Assembly: GCF_021389955.1 (NCBI RefSeq)
Contig: NZ_CP089980.1
Coordinates: forward strand, 5,203,001-5,267,000
Origin: Fulvivirga maritima
Lineage (GTDB): Bacteria; Bacteroidota; Bacteroidia; Cytophagales; Cyclobacteriaceae
Reading direction: 5' to 3'
Length of the DNA stretch: 64,000 nt
In this document: one piece after another, positions 46,023-54,837 of the stretch
How the letters are laid out: each line of letters opens with the position of its first letter
Position numbering within the stretch: the first letter of the stretch is position 1
Notes under the pieces: model-generated
Told to the model about the DNA's origin: nothing
Database searches by the model: none
Seen by the model: the letters and a program-made list of their open reading frames with translations, nothing else
Program-made: the position numbers and the translations under genes

Positions 46023-47189
46023 CTAAACTTCTGCGCCTGCTTCTGTATAAAGTACTCCTTCATAACAAGCATTATAAATCGCCTTTAACTCTTCGAGCGT
46101 AGGAACACGAGGATTAAAGCTGGTGCAAGGATCAGCTAAAGCATTTTTTGTTATATAATCCAGATTTTTGTCCCAGTCTTCTTTAGAAATGCCAAACTCT
46201 TTAATTGAAGAGATATTACCTACCTTCTCTCGCAAACCTTCTATGGAAACAGCCAGATCCTCAGCAGAATTACCACCTACAACCTTAGCCAAAGCAGGAA
46301 ATTTATCAGTAGCTAACTCATTATATCTAATTACGTTAGGCAAGAAAATGGCATTAGAACAACCGTGAGGAATTCCATATAACGCACCTACCTGATGTGA
46401 CAGTGAATGTACTATTCCTAACCAAGCATTGTTAAACGCTAAGCCGGCCATAAAAGATGCATCATGCATGTTTTGTCTAGCCTGAATATTATCAGGGTTG
46501 TTAACCGCTTCTTCCAGGTTATCAAACACTATTTCTAACCCCCCTTTAGACAATACGTCAGCATAATTATCATCAATATTAGAAACAAATGCTTCAACAC
46601 AATGAGTAAGGGCATCTAGACCTGTATTAGAGGTAACGTGAGCTGGCATGGAGGCACAAATTTCACCATCTACAATGGCTATATCAGGAGTAAGCTCATA
46701 AGAAACAATAGGATATTTCACTCCTTTATCTCTATCAGTGATTACTGCCAGACCCGTAGTTTCTGTACCAGTACCACTAGTAGAAGGAATGGCTATAAAC
46801 TTAGCTTTATCTCTCAGTACAGGCACACTAAAAGGTTTGATAAGATCATCAAAATTGGTTTCCGGATATTCATAAAAAATCCACATGGTTTTAGCGGCAT
46901 CTATAGCAGAACAACCTCCTAAACCTATTATCCAATCTGGCTCAAAACTACGCATGGCTTCTGCACCCTTTAAACAAGTAGCTGATGATGGATCTTCTTC
47001 TACCCCATCGAAAACCATACTTTCAATTCCTGCTTCCTTTAAAAAGTCAATAGCCTTGTCTAAAGTGCCATTCCTTTTCATAGAACCGCCACCAATAACG
47101 AAAAATGCTCTTTTCCCCTTTATCTTTTTTAATTCAGAAAGGCTTCCTGCTCCATGAAAAACCTCTCCTGCAATGAATAATTTGCTCAT
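46023..47189 (-). CDS. Iron-containing (group III) alcohol dehydrogenase
   Basis: The product has 388 residues. The NAD-binding part has VIGGGSMKRNG and GLGGCSAIDAAKTMW, and the metal-binding part has TGLDALTHCVEAFVS and GIVHSLSHQVGALYGIPHG, with the expected Asp and three His ligands. It oxidises or reduces short-chain alcohols and aldehydes; butanol-dehydrogenase-like enzymes are close. An AraC regulator is encoded 66 bp upstream in the same direction and probably controls it. The length is normal. Confidence 0.93.
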   Translation of the reverse strand: MSKLFIAGEVFHGAGSLSELKKIKGKRAFFVIGGGSMKRNGTLDKAIDFLKEAGIESMVFDGVEEDPSSATCLKGAEAMRSFEPDWIIGLGGCSAIDAAKTMWIFYEYPETNFDDLIKPFSVPVLRDKAKFIAIPSTSGTGTETTGLAVITDRDKGVKYPIVSYELTPDIAIVDGEICASMPAHVTSNTGLDALTHCVEAFVSNIDDNYADVLSKGGLEIVFDNLEEAVNNPDNIQARQNMHDASFMAGLAFNNAWLGIVHSLSHQVGALYGIPHGCSNAIFLPNVIRYNELATDKFPALAKVVGGNSAEDLAVSIEGLREKVGNISSIKEFGISKEDWDKNLDYITKNALADPCTSFNPRVPTLEELKAIYNACYEGVLYTEAGAEV

Positions 47190-47212
47190 GTTTTATATTT
47201 TTAATTACACTG

Positions 47213-47220
47213 CAAACATA
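47213..47220 (-). promoter_or_regulatory. -7 promoter box for the alcohol dehydrogenase gene
   Basis: The minus strand reads TATGTTTG, a TAnnTTTG match, 23 bp upstream of the ATG. No -33 TTTG is visible, which fits a promoter needing an activator such as the adjacent AraC protein. Confidence 0.5.
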
Positions 47221-47255
47221 TCCGTCGCAGAAGGCGGAATAGTATAAATATGAGA

Positions 47256-48134
47256 CTATGCGTTATACATTTGCTCCAGCTTTACTTGCAGCTCGGTAGG
47301 CGACTCTTTTAATTTTGCTTTCACAAATTTATGCAGAGCGGAAGGGGAACTAAAGCCTAAGTCTAGTGCTATCTGCTTATGAGACAAATCGGAATATAAC
47401 ATCTGCCGTTTTATCTCTGTAATGATCCTATTATGAATGGCATTAATAGCGGTTTCTCCACAGTGCTTCTTGGTCACAGCATTCAGTTTCTTAGTGCTTA
47501 CGGCTAGCTTATCAGCATAGTGTTTTACCGTTCTATACTCTTTATAATGAGTGTTCAGTGCTTTTTTAAAATCAATATACAAATGCTTATCAGCATCATG
47601 CTGTAACATTGGAATTTCACCATGTAGCGTCTCAATAATGCTTAAAAGGAGTATTTTTATATGAAAACGGGCTTGTTCCTTTTTAATTAGGCTAGGTTTA
47701 TTATAAATCCGCTCAATAGCTTTGGTATGTTCCTGTATATGATCAAAATCGTCATCGCTCAACTGCACACACCTTAACCTAGCAGAAAGATTTACATTAT
47801 AGGCGCTAAGCTCATTGTTTAATATATCTGAACAAAAAAGTACCTCATCAAAAAGTAAAACCTGACCCGCTACATCTGAGCTATACTCTTTAACAAACTG
47901 GATTTGATTTGGGAATATCACTGAAACTTTACCAGGTTTGAGCACATGAACATCATCTTCTATCTGTACCTTGAGTTTGCCGTGAGTAAGAAAGATCAAA
48001 CTGAAATGATCCCTTTTATGTGGCTTTAGATATGCCTGTAGACTGTCATCAGATAAATCAAAAATTCGAAAAGACAAATTGTGATCATCCGTCTTACTAA
48101 TCAACTGCTCTAACAATAATCTCTTTACCTCCAT
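47256..48134 (-). CDS. AraC family transcriptional regulator
   Basis: The product has 292 residues. The N-terminal cupin-like sensor (HFSLIFLTHGKLKVQIEDDVHVLKPGKVSVIFPNQ, in two blocks) precedes a C-terminal double helix-turn-helix (VKHYADKLAVSTKKLNAVTKK; SHKQIALDLGFSSPSALHKFVKAKLKESPTEL). It lies immediately upstream of and in line with the iron alcohol dehydrogenase, so it is probably its activator. The effector molecule is unknown. Confidence 0.92.
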   Translation of the reverse strand: MEVKRLLLEQLISKTDDHNLSFRIFDLSDDSLQAYLKPHKRDHFSLIFLTHGKLKVQIEDDVHVLKPGKVSVIFPNQIQFVKEYSSDVAGQVLLFDEVLFCSDILNNELSAYNVNLSARLRCVQLSDDDFDHIQEHTKAIERIYNKPSLIKKEQARFHIKILLLSIIETLHGEIPMLQHDADKHLYIDFKKALNTHYKEYRTVKHYADKLAVSTKKLNAVTKKHCGETAINAIHNRIITEIKRQMLYSDLSHKQIALDLGFSSPSALHKFVKAKLKESPTELQVKLEQMYNA

Positions 48135-48175
48135 CTTTCTAACCTTCAGATATTTTCCCTCTTTCGATTGTGCTT

Positions 48176-48183
48176 CAAAGTTA
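48176..48183 (-). promoter_or_regulatory. -7 promoter box for the AraC regulator gene
   Basis: The minus strand reads TAACTTTG (TAnnTTTG), about 42 bp upstream of the ATG at 48134. The -33 element is not convincing. Confidence 0.4.
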
Positions 48184-48291
48184 TGGCATCAGCTTCTTTT
48201 TAAGAAAGTTTTGTTAACTGAAGGTAGAGTTTGCTTGTATCACTTAATTTATTGGGACATGGTTACTGCTCTTCAACATAGACCATCATCA

Positions 48292-48411
48292 AACCGTCAT
48301 CCCGGCCGCAACGAAGTGAAGAGCCGGGATCTGGCTGTTCAGATAGCACTATCTGATCAGTGAGATTCCTGATATCATTGCGCTATGCTTCATGATTCAG
48401 GAATGACGGTT
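48292..48411. repeat. MITE-like intergenic element with terminal inverted repeats and three hairpins
   Basis: The ends are imperfect inverted repeats: aaccgtcatccc (48292-48303) against ggaatgacggtt (48400-48411), 11 of 12 bases. Inside are three further hairpins: cccggc/gccggg (48301-48306 with 48323-48328), cagatag/ctatctg (48340-48355) and attcctga...tcaggaat near the right end. The GTCATcCCGG...ACGAAGTGAAG...CCGGGATCT pattern is like dispersed intergenic repeats common in Bacteroidota genomes. It ends in a T6 run, so it may also stop transcription. Only one copy is in the window. Confidence 0.6.
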
Positions 48412-48924
48412 TTTTCTCTACTATTTGATCAACTGCAAAAAAGTAAGGGGCTTATGCTATAAAAGGCAGGCTTTAGATTAGCTTGGTAAGAAGCTGTTTG
48501 CAAACCTCTACTAAATGAATACATAGATGTCTCCTTACGTACCAATGACAGTATAAGTAATTTGTAGGTAATATGAAAAACTCAACACAGTTGAGATGTA
48601 ATTAAATCATAAATCAGTACCGATCGTCTACATCTCGACACGGCTCAATGTGACTCGGCTGCGGTTTCATCTTGCTGTACCGTCGTGAGGTGAAATAATA
48701 TTGAAAAGCAGGCTTTTCTCTAGTTCTTAGTGACAGTTCTTGGCTATGAAGTGTAGGTAGTAATTTGATCTCTCCTTCCCTCATGATGCCCTTAGATTAC
48801 AGAAAGTAAGTTATGCTATTACTATTTGTATGCTTGGGTACCAACTGCTTAAACTCAAGGCGACAACTCGTGTGTCATTTCCCTCCTTCTAAAAGAAATC
48901 TTCAGAATAATATCCTTCACTCTT
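48412..48924. other. Gene-free spacer with a possible degenerate repeat
   Basis: No ORF with recognisable content is seen on either strand. A stretch near 48629-48665 (ctacatctcgacacggctc, then aatgtgactcgg) resembles a second, decayed dispersed repeat of the CTCGAC...GATGTGAC type. The rest shows no structure that I can support. Confidence 0.35.
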
Positions 48925-48932
48925 TATCTTTG
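48925..48932 (+). promoter_or_regulatory. -7 promoter box for the TatD-like gene
   Basis: TATCTTTG lies 10 bp upstream of the ATG at 48943, so the leader would be only a few bases. No -33 TTTG is seen. Confidence 0.5.
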
Positions 48933-48942
48933 TTAACTACTT

Positions 48943-49617
48943 ATGGAGGATTCTATTTTTAATAGTCAACGGTATCTTGATTTTCATACGCATAGTATGC
49001 GGCACGTAGAGGATGATAATGTCATGGAGATTGTCTCTATTCATCTGGGTAAAGACAAGGAAAAGAGATTTTTCACCATAGGCATGCATCCTTGGTGGAC
49101 TGAACAACCTATTGGCCACAGGCAAAAGCAAGAGCTTAGCCAATGGCTGCAAAATGAACATTGTCTGGCGATGGGAGAAATGGGATTAGATAACCTAAAG
49201 GGTCCTGAAATGTCTCAGCAAATGGATATTTTAAGAAGTCAGCTGGAGGTAGCACAGGAATTGAATAAGCCTGTTATCATTCATTGTGTAAGGGCCTATG
49301 ATCAGCTCATTCATATAAAAAAGGAATTCCCTAATATTGAAAAATGGTGTGTTCATGGTTATGGCAGGCATGCTATTTTAGCTCAGCAACTAATAGATCA
49401 CGGCTTTTATCTTTCTATAATGCCTACTGTTAAGCCAGAACGTTATGATAGTCTGTTTAAGGAATTACCTCACAGTAAATTGTTTTTAGAAACGGATAGC
49501 ATGCCCAATGTATCTATAAAGGACGTATATTCGCAGTTATCAAAAATTACTGGTATGGATGAGTCTGATCTATGCCGGCAAATGAATAGTAACGCAAAGG
49601 AATTTTTTAGTAGATGA
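48943..49617 (+). CDS. TatD family metal-dependent hydrolase
   Basis: The product has 224 residues. TatD motifs are DFHTHS at the start (metal His pair), GMHPWW, MGEMGLDN (Glu ligand), IIHCVRAYDQL and LETDSMPNV (Asp ligand). It is shorter than typical 255-265-residue TatD nucleases and the segment after HTH is abbreviated, so it belongs to a TatD-like branch. The stop overlaps tcdA by 4 bp (ATGA), so the two are co-translated. Confidence 0.85.
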   Translation: MEDSIFNSQRYLDFHTHSMRHVEDDNVMEIVSIHLGKDKEKRFFTIGMHPWWTEQPIGHRQKQELSQWLQNEHCLAMGEMGLDNLKGPEMSQQMDILRSQLEVAQELNKPVIIHCVRAYDQLIHIKKEFPNIEKWCVHGYGRHAILAQQLIDHGFYLSIMPTVKPERYDSLFKELPHSKLFLETDSMPNVSIKDVYSQLSKITGMDESDLCRQMNSNAKEFFSR

Positions 49618-50330
49618 GTCATTGGTTAGAGCGTACGGAGTTATTAATAGGTACGGAATCATTAGAGAAATTAAAGAATGCCAATTTATTGGTAGTGGGA
49701 TTAGGTGGCGTAGGTAGTTATGCTGCGGAAACACTGGTAAGAGCGGGTGTGGGTAAAATCACTATTATTGATGGTGATGAGGTAGACCCCACTAACAAAA
49801 ACCGACAACTGCAAGCATTGGACTCCACTGTTGGCAAACAAAAAGCACATGTTTTGAAGGATCGATTTTTAGACATCAATCCGAAGTTACAAGTGCAGGT
49901 GGTAGATAACTTTATGGAGCCTGAGGTCATGGCTTCTTTTCTTAAAGAAAATCAATTTGATTTTGCTCTGGATTGTATAGATAGCTTTGTACCCAAAATG
50001 TCTATGATTTTAACCTTACGCAAGATGAAATGTAAGTTTATATCATCTATGGGAGCTGGCGGCAAACTAGATCCATCAAAAATAAAAGTAGCTGATATTA
50101 GCAAAACCAGAGAATGTAAATTTGCCCAGCAGCTTCGGAAAATACTCAAAAGCAAAGGAGTTACTAAAAGAGTATTATGTGTGTATTCAGAAGAAATTCA
50201 GATGAAAGATTCATTAAAGCTTACTGATGGCTCTAACTATAAAAAATCATTCTACGGCACCATTTCATATATGCCCGCAATCTTCGGTATGACCATGGCC
50301 GCCGAAGTAATTAAAAGGTTAACGAAATAG
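49614..50330 (+). CDS. tcdA: tRNA threonylcarbamoyladenosine dehydratase (ThiF/E1-like)
   Basis: The product has 238 residues. The nucleotide-binding E1-like core has VVGLGGVGSYAAETLVRAGVG, the DGDEVDPTNKNRQ adenylation motif and ALDCIDSFVPKM. It matches TcdA/CsdL, which converts t6A to cyclic t6A in tRNA using ATP. The C-terminal block YGTISYMPAIFGMTMAAEVIK is also typical. It overlaps the TatD-like gene by 4 bp. Confidence 0.92.
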   Translation: MSHWLERTELLIGTESLEKLKNANLLVVGLGGVGSYAAETLVRAGVGKITIIDGDEVDPTNKNRQLQALDSTVGKQKAHVLKDRFLDINPKLQVQVVDNFMEPEVMASFLKENQFDFALDCIDSFVPKMSMILTLRKMKCKFISSMGAGGKLDPSKIKVADISKTRECKFAQQLRKILKSKGVTKRVLCVYSEEIQMKDSLKLTDGSNYKKSFYGTISYMPAIFGMTMAAEVIKRLTK

Positions 50331-50359
50331 GTTTACACCTCTATTCAAAGATAATTACA

Positions 50360-50401
50360 AAGCCCCACCTCAATCTATAAACTATAGCTAAGGTGGGGCT
50401 T
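50360..50401. terminator. Terminator hairpin between tcdA and the M13 peptidase gene
   Basis: An 11-bp G/C-rich stem (aagccccacct, 50360-50370; aggtggggctt, 50391-50401) lies between convergent genes. T-rich sequence follows it on plus (ctttatgtagttt). Confidence 0.7.
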
Positions 50402-50451
50402 CTTTATGTAGTTTAATATAGTTGGTTGTCAGTTTATCTTATTGCTGTACT

Positions 50452-52483
50452 CTACCAAATCTTAATTCTCTCCTCTTCTGGTTTGTAGTTTTTATCGCCA
50501 GGCTGAACATTAAAGGCTTCATAGAATGGTGTGAAATTCATTAAAGGGCCATTTACTCTCCACATGGCTGGTGAGTGAGGGTTTGTTTTTATGTAGTTGC
50601 GCAGAAACTCATCTCTTGTTTTCACTCTCCATATTCTGGCAATAGATAAGAAGAAGCGCTGATCAGGCGTAAAACCATCAATTTTAGTAGAATCCTGACC
50701 TTGGTCTGTCATCTTAAAAGCTTCATAGGCAATGGCTATTCCCCCATTATCGGCCATATTTTCTCCAACAGTGAGCGCACCTTGCACATGTACACTATCT
50801 AAAACGGTGTACGTGCTATAGCGATCTATCACCATCTTACTATTCTCTTTAAACTCTTCATAATCTTCTGCTGTCCACCAATTTTTAACATTTCCATCTT
50901 TATCAAACTGGCTTCCCTGGTCATCAAAAGCATGGGTTATTTCATGGCCAATCACCATACCAATGCCGCCATAATTGATAGCATCATCAGCATCTACATC
51001 AAAGTACGGATATTGAAGAATACCGGCAGGAATCACTATTTCATTAGCCGAAGGATTGTAATAAGCTGTAACGGTTGGCGGCGTAGTAAACCATTCATCT
51101 TTGTTTGGGGCTTTATTCAAATATTTCACCGCGTACAAAAAGGCTTCTTTGCGCAAAGCCAATACATTTTCAAAGTACTTATCTTTGGCTATTTCCACAT
51201 CATATTCTCTCCATTTGTCAGGATATCCTACTTTTTTGGGTTATGGCCTGGAGCTTTTCCTTAGCTTTTATTTTAGTGCTGTCACTCATCCACTCCAGCT
51301 TTGTAATTCTGTGGTCTAGTGATTTTTTAATATTCTCAACCAACTCTAAAGCCCTTTTTTTAGCTTCTTCACTAAAGTATTTCTCTACATACAATTGTCC
51401 TAAAGCAAAGCCTAACATTCTATCTGTTTTCTCTACCATACGCTGCTTTAAAGGCTTCTGTGTAGACTGTCCGGAGATTACCTTGCTGTATGAAAAAGCT
51501 GCGTTTTCAAAGGGCTCACTCAATATATTAGCATATTCTGATAAGGTGTGAGCCTTTAAATAAGTTTTCCATCCTGATAAAGAAACTGATGGCAACATGG
51601 AGTTCAGCTTTTCAAAATATTCAAGTTGAGCCATATCTATGGTATCTGTTTCCAGCTCCAAATCTTGTAGAATTTTGGCTAAAGCCAGATTAGGATATTT
51701 AGCATCTGCCTCGGCCACAGTCATGTTATGATAGTTAGACTTTATTTCTCTACGCTCTATTCTGGTCTTATGAGCAGCGGCTAGTTCTTTTTCAATGCCA
51801 TACACTTCATCGGCTTGCTTTTTAGCCACATCAGCATCACTTCCTGTTAATTCAAAAAGCGTTTTGATGTACTCCTTATAAGCACTCTGTATTTCTATGG
51901 TGGAAGAATCAGTTTTGAAATAGTAATCTCTATCTGGTAGCCCAAGTCCTGATTGACCGAAATGAAGAATGTTGATGCTACTATTTTCTGTATTAGGATA
52001 AACACCAAATCTGATAATTGATGAATTTCCCGTCTTGATCTCTTTTGCTACAAAAGTGAGAAGTTCTGATTCATTTTGAATGCTTTCAATATCATCTAAT
52101 ATAGGCTGAATGGGCTGATACCCTCTCTTGTTAATTACCGTAGTGTCCATACCCGAAGCATAGAAATCGCCTACTTTTTGCTCTACACTACCTTCAGGAT
52201 ATTCATGTGATGACACATCTTCTAAAATCCCTTCAAGCCTTTTCTTTTGTGGAATATTTAAGAACATATAAGACCCCACTCCTACCTGGTCATCTGCTAT
52301 TTGCGCGGTGTCATACCAAATACCATTGACATACCTAAAGAAATTGTCGCCCGGTTTAATAGAGTTATCAATGCCATCTACGGCTACAAATTGTTTTTTG
52401 ACCTCAGTTATCTCTTTTGGATCTTGCTTACCGCAGCTCAAAAGCGTACCGACAATAACAGAAGCATATACGATCTTTTTCAT
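50452..52483 (-). CDS. M13 family (neprilysin/PepO-like) zinc peptidase lipoprotein, frameshifted in this sequence
   Basis: The 5' ORF (52483-51218, 421 aa) has a lipoprotein signal (MKKIVYASVIVGTLLSC, Cys17) and the M13 N-terminal domain (IKPGDNFFRYVNGIWYD). It ends in ...AITQKSRIS. The 3' ORF (51198-50452) has the catalytic domain: VIGHEITHAFDDQG (HExxH), GENMADNGGI (third ligand Glu) and the C-terminal RVKTRDEFLRNYI...PHSPAMWRVN. Removing one A from the coding-strand A6 run (T6 on plus, 51232-51237) joins them as ITQKVGYPDKWREYDVEIAK, a family-typical sequence. The intact protein would be about 677 residues. It is probably an outer or inner membrane-anchored endopeptidase. Confidence 0.88.
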
Positions 52484-52500
52484 CTATCTATAATTTTACT

Positions 52501-52530
52501 TAAAGATATTGCTTATCATAACGCAAGCAA
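52501..52530 (-). promoter_or_regulatory. Promoter for the M13 peptidase gene
   Basis: On the minus strand a TTG is followed by 19 bp and TATCTTTA, one base off TAnnTTTG, ending about 17 bp upstream of the ATG at 52483. Confidence 0.45.
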
Positions 52531-52681
52531 CACCAATTACATAACCACACTCTGCATCTTATTAAGTGGAAATATGCTCGATTAAATGGCTTTTGCTGTT
52601 TAGATGAATGCCGTTGAAGCAGCTATTATAAAGGAGATTACAGATATTACTTCACAGTTTTTTAAATGAAGGTTTTTGCAC

Positions 52682-52711
52682 TTGTATTTCTATGCAATTG
52701 GACTAATTTTG
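52682..52711 (+). promoter_or_regulatory. Promoter for glnS
   Basis: A TTG at 52682-52684, 19 bp spacing and TAATTTTG at 52704-52711 match the Bacteroidota pattern. The ATG at 52733 follows 21 bp later. The box lies inside a longer ORF reading from 52676, which supports the start at 52733. Confidence 0.6.
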
Positions 52712-52732
52712 CTTTACAATTTTAACATTAAC

Positions 52733-54772
52733 ATGACAGACAGCTCAGAATCTCTTAATTTTATAGAACAAATTGTTGCAGAAGATTTGGCCAACGGACT
52801 GCCAAAAGAAAACCTTCGCTTTCGTTTCCCGCCGGAGCCCAATGGCTATTTACATATAGGCCATGCCGCTTCTATTTGCCTTAATTTTGGAATGGGAAAT
52901 AAGTTTAACGCACCAGTAAACCTTCGTTTTGATGATACTAACCCTACTAAAGAAGAGCAGGAATATGTAGATGCCATCAAAAACGATATCCAGTGGTTAG
53001 GTTTTCAATGGGCACAGGAATGCTACTCTTCTGATTATTTCCAACAGTTATATGACTGGGCTATTGAGTTAATTAAAAAGGGCAAAGCCTATGTAGACCC
53101 TCAGTCTGCCGAAAAAATGGCTGAGCAAAAAGGCACGCCAACCTCGCCCGGCACACCTAGTCCTTACCGTGATTTGAGCGTAGAGGAAAACCTTGAGATC
53201 TTCGATAAAATGAAAAACGGAGAATACGAGGCTGGTGCTTACGTGCTAAGAGCTAAAATAGATATGGCTTCTCCTAATATGCTTATGAGAGACCCTTTAC
53301 TCTATCGTATAGTAAACAAGCCGCACCACCGCACAGGTAGTGAATGGTGTATTTACCCTATGTATGACTGGGCTCATGGCGAATCTGACTATATTGAGCA
53401 AATATCTCATTCTATCTGTACCCTGGAGTTTAAACCTCACCGTGAGCTTTATGATTGGTTCCTGGATCAGATTTATGATGAAAATAAACAAAGACCTAAG
53501 CAACGTGAGTTTGCCAGACGCAATCTGAGCTATACCGTAATGAGCAAGCGCAAGCTGTTGCAATTAGTAGAGAGCAAAACCGTTTCTGGCTGGGATGATC
53601 CCCGAATGCCTACTATCTCAGGCCTTAGAAGAAGAGGATATACCCCTGAATCTATAAGAAAATTTAGCGAAGTATCAGGTATCACCAAACGTGACAGCGT
53701 TACTGATGTGTCTTTACTTGAATTTTGCATCCGTGAAGATTTAAACAAAACGGCTACACGTGTTATGGCCGTATTAGATCCGGTGAAGCTGGTACTCACC
53801 AATTATCCTGAGGATAAAGTGGAAATGCTGGAAGCCGAAAATAACCCGGAAGATCCTAATGCAGGAAATCATGAGGTACCTTTCTCAAGAGAGCTTTACA
53901 TAGAGCGTGAAGATTTTAAAGAGGAGGCCAATAGCAAATACTTCAGATTGACATTAGGTAAAGAAGTACGATTAAAAAGTGCTTATATCATCAAAGGTGA
54001 GTCTGTGGTGAAAGATGAAAATGGAAATATCACAGAGATCCATTGTACTTGCGACCTTGATTCGCGCTCAGGAAGTGGCACTGAAGCTAGTATGAGAAAA
54101 GTAAAAGGTACGCTACACTGGGTATCTATTGCTCATGCAGTGAAGGCTGAAGTTCGTGAGTATGACCGTCTGTTTTTAGATGAAGCTCCGGATAGCCATG
54201 AGGGCAAAGATTTTATGGAATTTGTAAACCCTGATTCTCTTAATATAATCAAAGAAGCCTATTTAGAGCCATTTTTGAAAGAAGCACAATTAGAAGATAA
54301 ATTTCAGTTCCAGAGATTGGGCTATTTTACATTAGATAAAAATGCCACTGCGGAACAACTTATTTTCAATAAAACAGTGGGGTTAAGAGATTCCTGGGCT
54401 AAGCAACAGCCAGAGAAAAAAGCTCAAAACCAACCTCAGCCCAAGACGAATAAAAACCAGCCTCAAGCACAAAGAAGTTCTTTAAGTGAGATCCAGAAGA
54501 TCAGCAAGAAGTATACTAATTTATCTGGCGCTAAGCTGGAAGCTGCCCGAGCTGACATAGAAAAGCTTGCTGAAGAGATTACTTATGATGAATTAGAACC
54601 TTTATTCAACACCGCAGCCAAAAAGGTCGGTACCAGAATAGGTTTAATGATCAGCTTAGGCGTTTTACTTAAAAATGGCCAGGAGCGTAATGACAGCATT
54701 AATGAATTCATCAGCAAAGGAGCTGAAGATAGCAACGAGCTGTTAGCTGAAGAGGCTAATAAGCTAGTATAA
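52733..54772 (+). CDS. glnS: Glutaminyl-tRNA synthetase with extra C-terminal domain
   Basis: The product has 679 residues from the ATG at 52733. It is a class I synthetase: HIGH at residues 41-44 ([10 protein letters not shown]) and MSKR at 270-273 ([10 protein letters not shown]). GlnRS-specific parts are [26 protein letters not shown] and the two beta-barrel anticodon domains. These end near residue 560, the usual GlnRS length. A Gln/Pro/Lys linker ([16 protein letters not shown]) then leads to a helical domain of about 100 residues ([20 protein letters not shown] onward). That tail could be a YqeY/GatB-tail-like tRNA-binding module, as in Deinococcus GlnRS, but I cannot confirm the family. 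Confidence 0.95.
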   Translation: MTDSSESLNFIEQIVAEDLANGLPKENLRFRFPPEPNGYLHIGHAASICLNFGMGNKFNAPVNLRFDDTNPTKEEQEYVDAIKNDIQWLGFQWAQECYSSDYFQQLYDWAIELIKKGKAYVDPQSAEKMAEQKGTPTSPGTPSPYRDLSVEENLEIFDKMKNGEYEAGAYVLRAKIDMASPNMLMRDPLLYRIVNKPHHRTGSEWCIYPMYDWAHGESDYIEQISHSICTLEFKPHRELYDWFLDQIYDENKQRPKQREFARRNLSYTVMSKRKLLQLVESKTVSGWDDPRMPTISGLRRRGYTPESIRKFSEVSGITKRDSVTDVSLLEFCIREDLNKTATRVMAVLDPVKLVLTNYPEDKVEMLEAENNPEDPNAGNHEVPFSRELYIEREDFKEEANSKYFRLTLGKEVRLKSAYIIKGESVVKDENGNITEIHCTCDLDSRSGSGTEASMRKVKGTLHWVSIAHAVKAEVREYDRLFLDEAPDSHEGKDFMEFVNPDSLNIIKEAYLEPFLKEAQLEDKFQFQRLGYFTLDKNATAEQLIFNKTVGLRDSWAKQQPEKKAQNQPQPKTNKNQPQAQRSSLSEIQKISKKYTNLSGAKLEAARADIEKLAEEITYDELEPLFNTAAKKVGTRIGLMISLGVLLKNGQERNDSINEFISKGAEDSNELLAEEANKLV

Positions 54773-54791
54773 TAAGTTATAAAACATTAAT

Positions 54792-54837
54792 AAAGAGGCT
54801 ATTTCATATTCATTGAGATAGCCTCTTTTGTTTTTTT
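54792..54837 (+). terminator. Intrinsic terminator of glnS
   Basis: An 11-bp stem (aaagaggctat, 54792-54802; atagcctcttt, 54818-54828) is followed by tttgttttttt. The stop of the minus-strand sensor gene lies in its T-tract. Confidence 0.88.

Noticed and set aside
48301-48328. CRISPR-like or tRNA-like structure in the 48-kb spacer
   Set aside because: There is only one copy of each stem, no regularly spaced direct repeats, and no cloverleaf or T-loop consensus.
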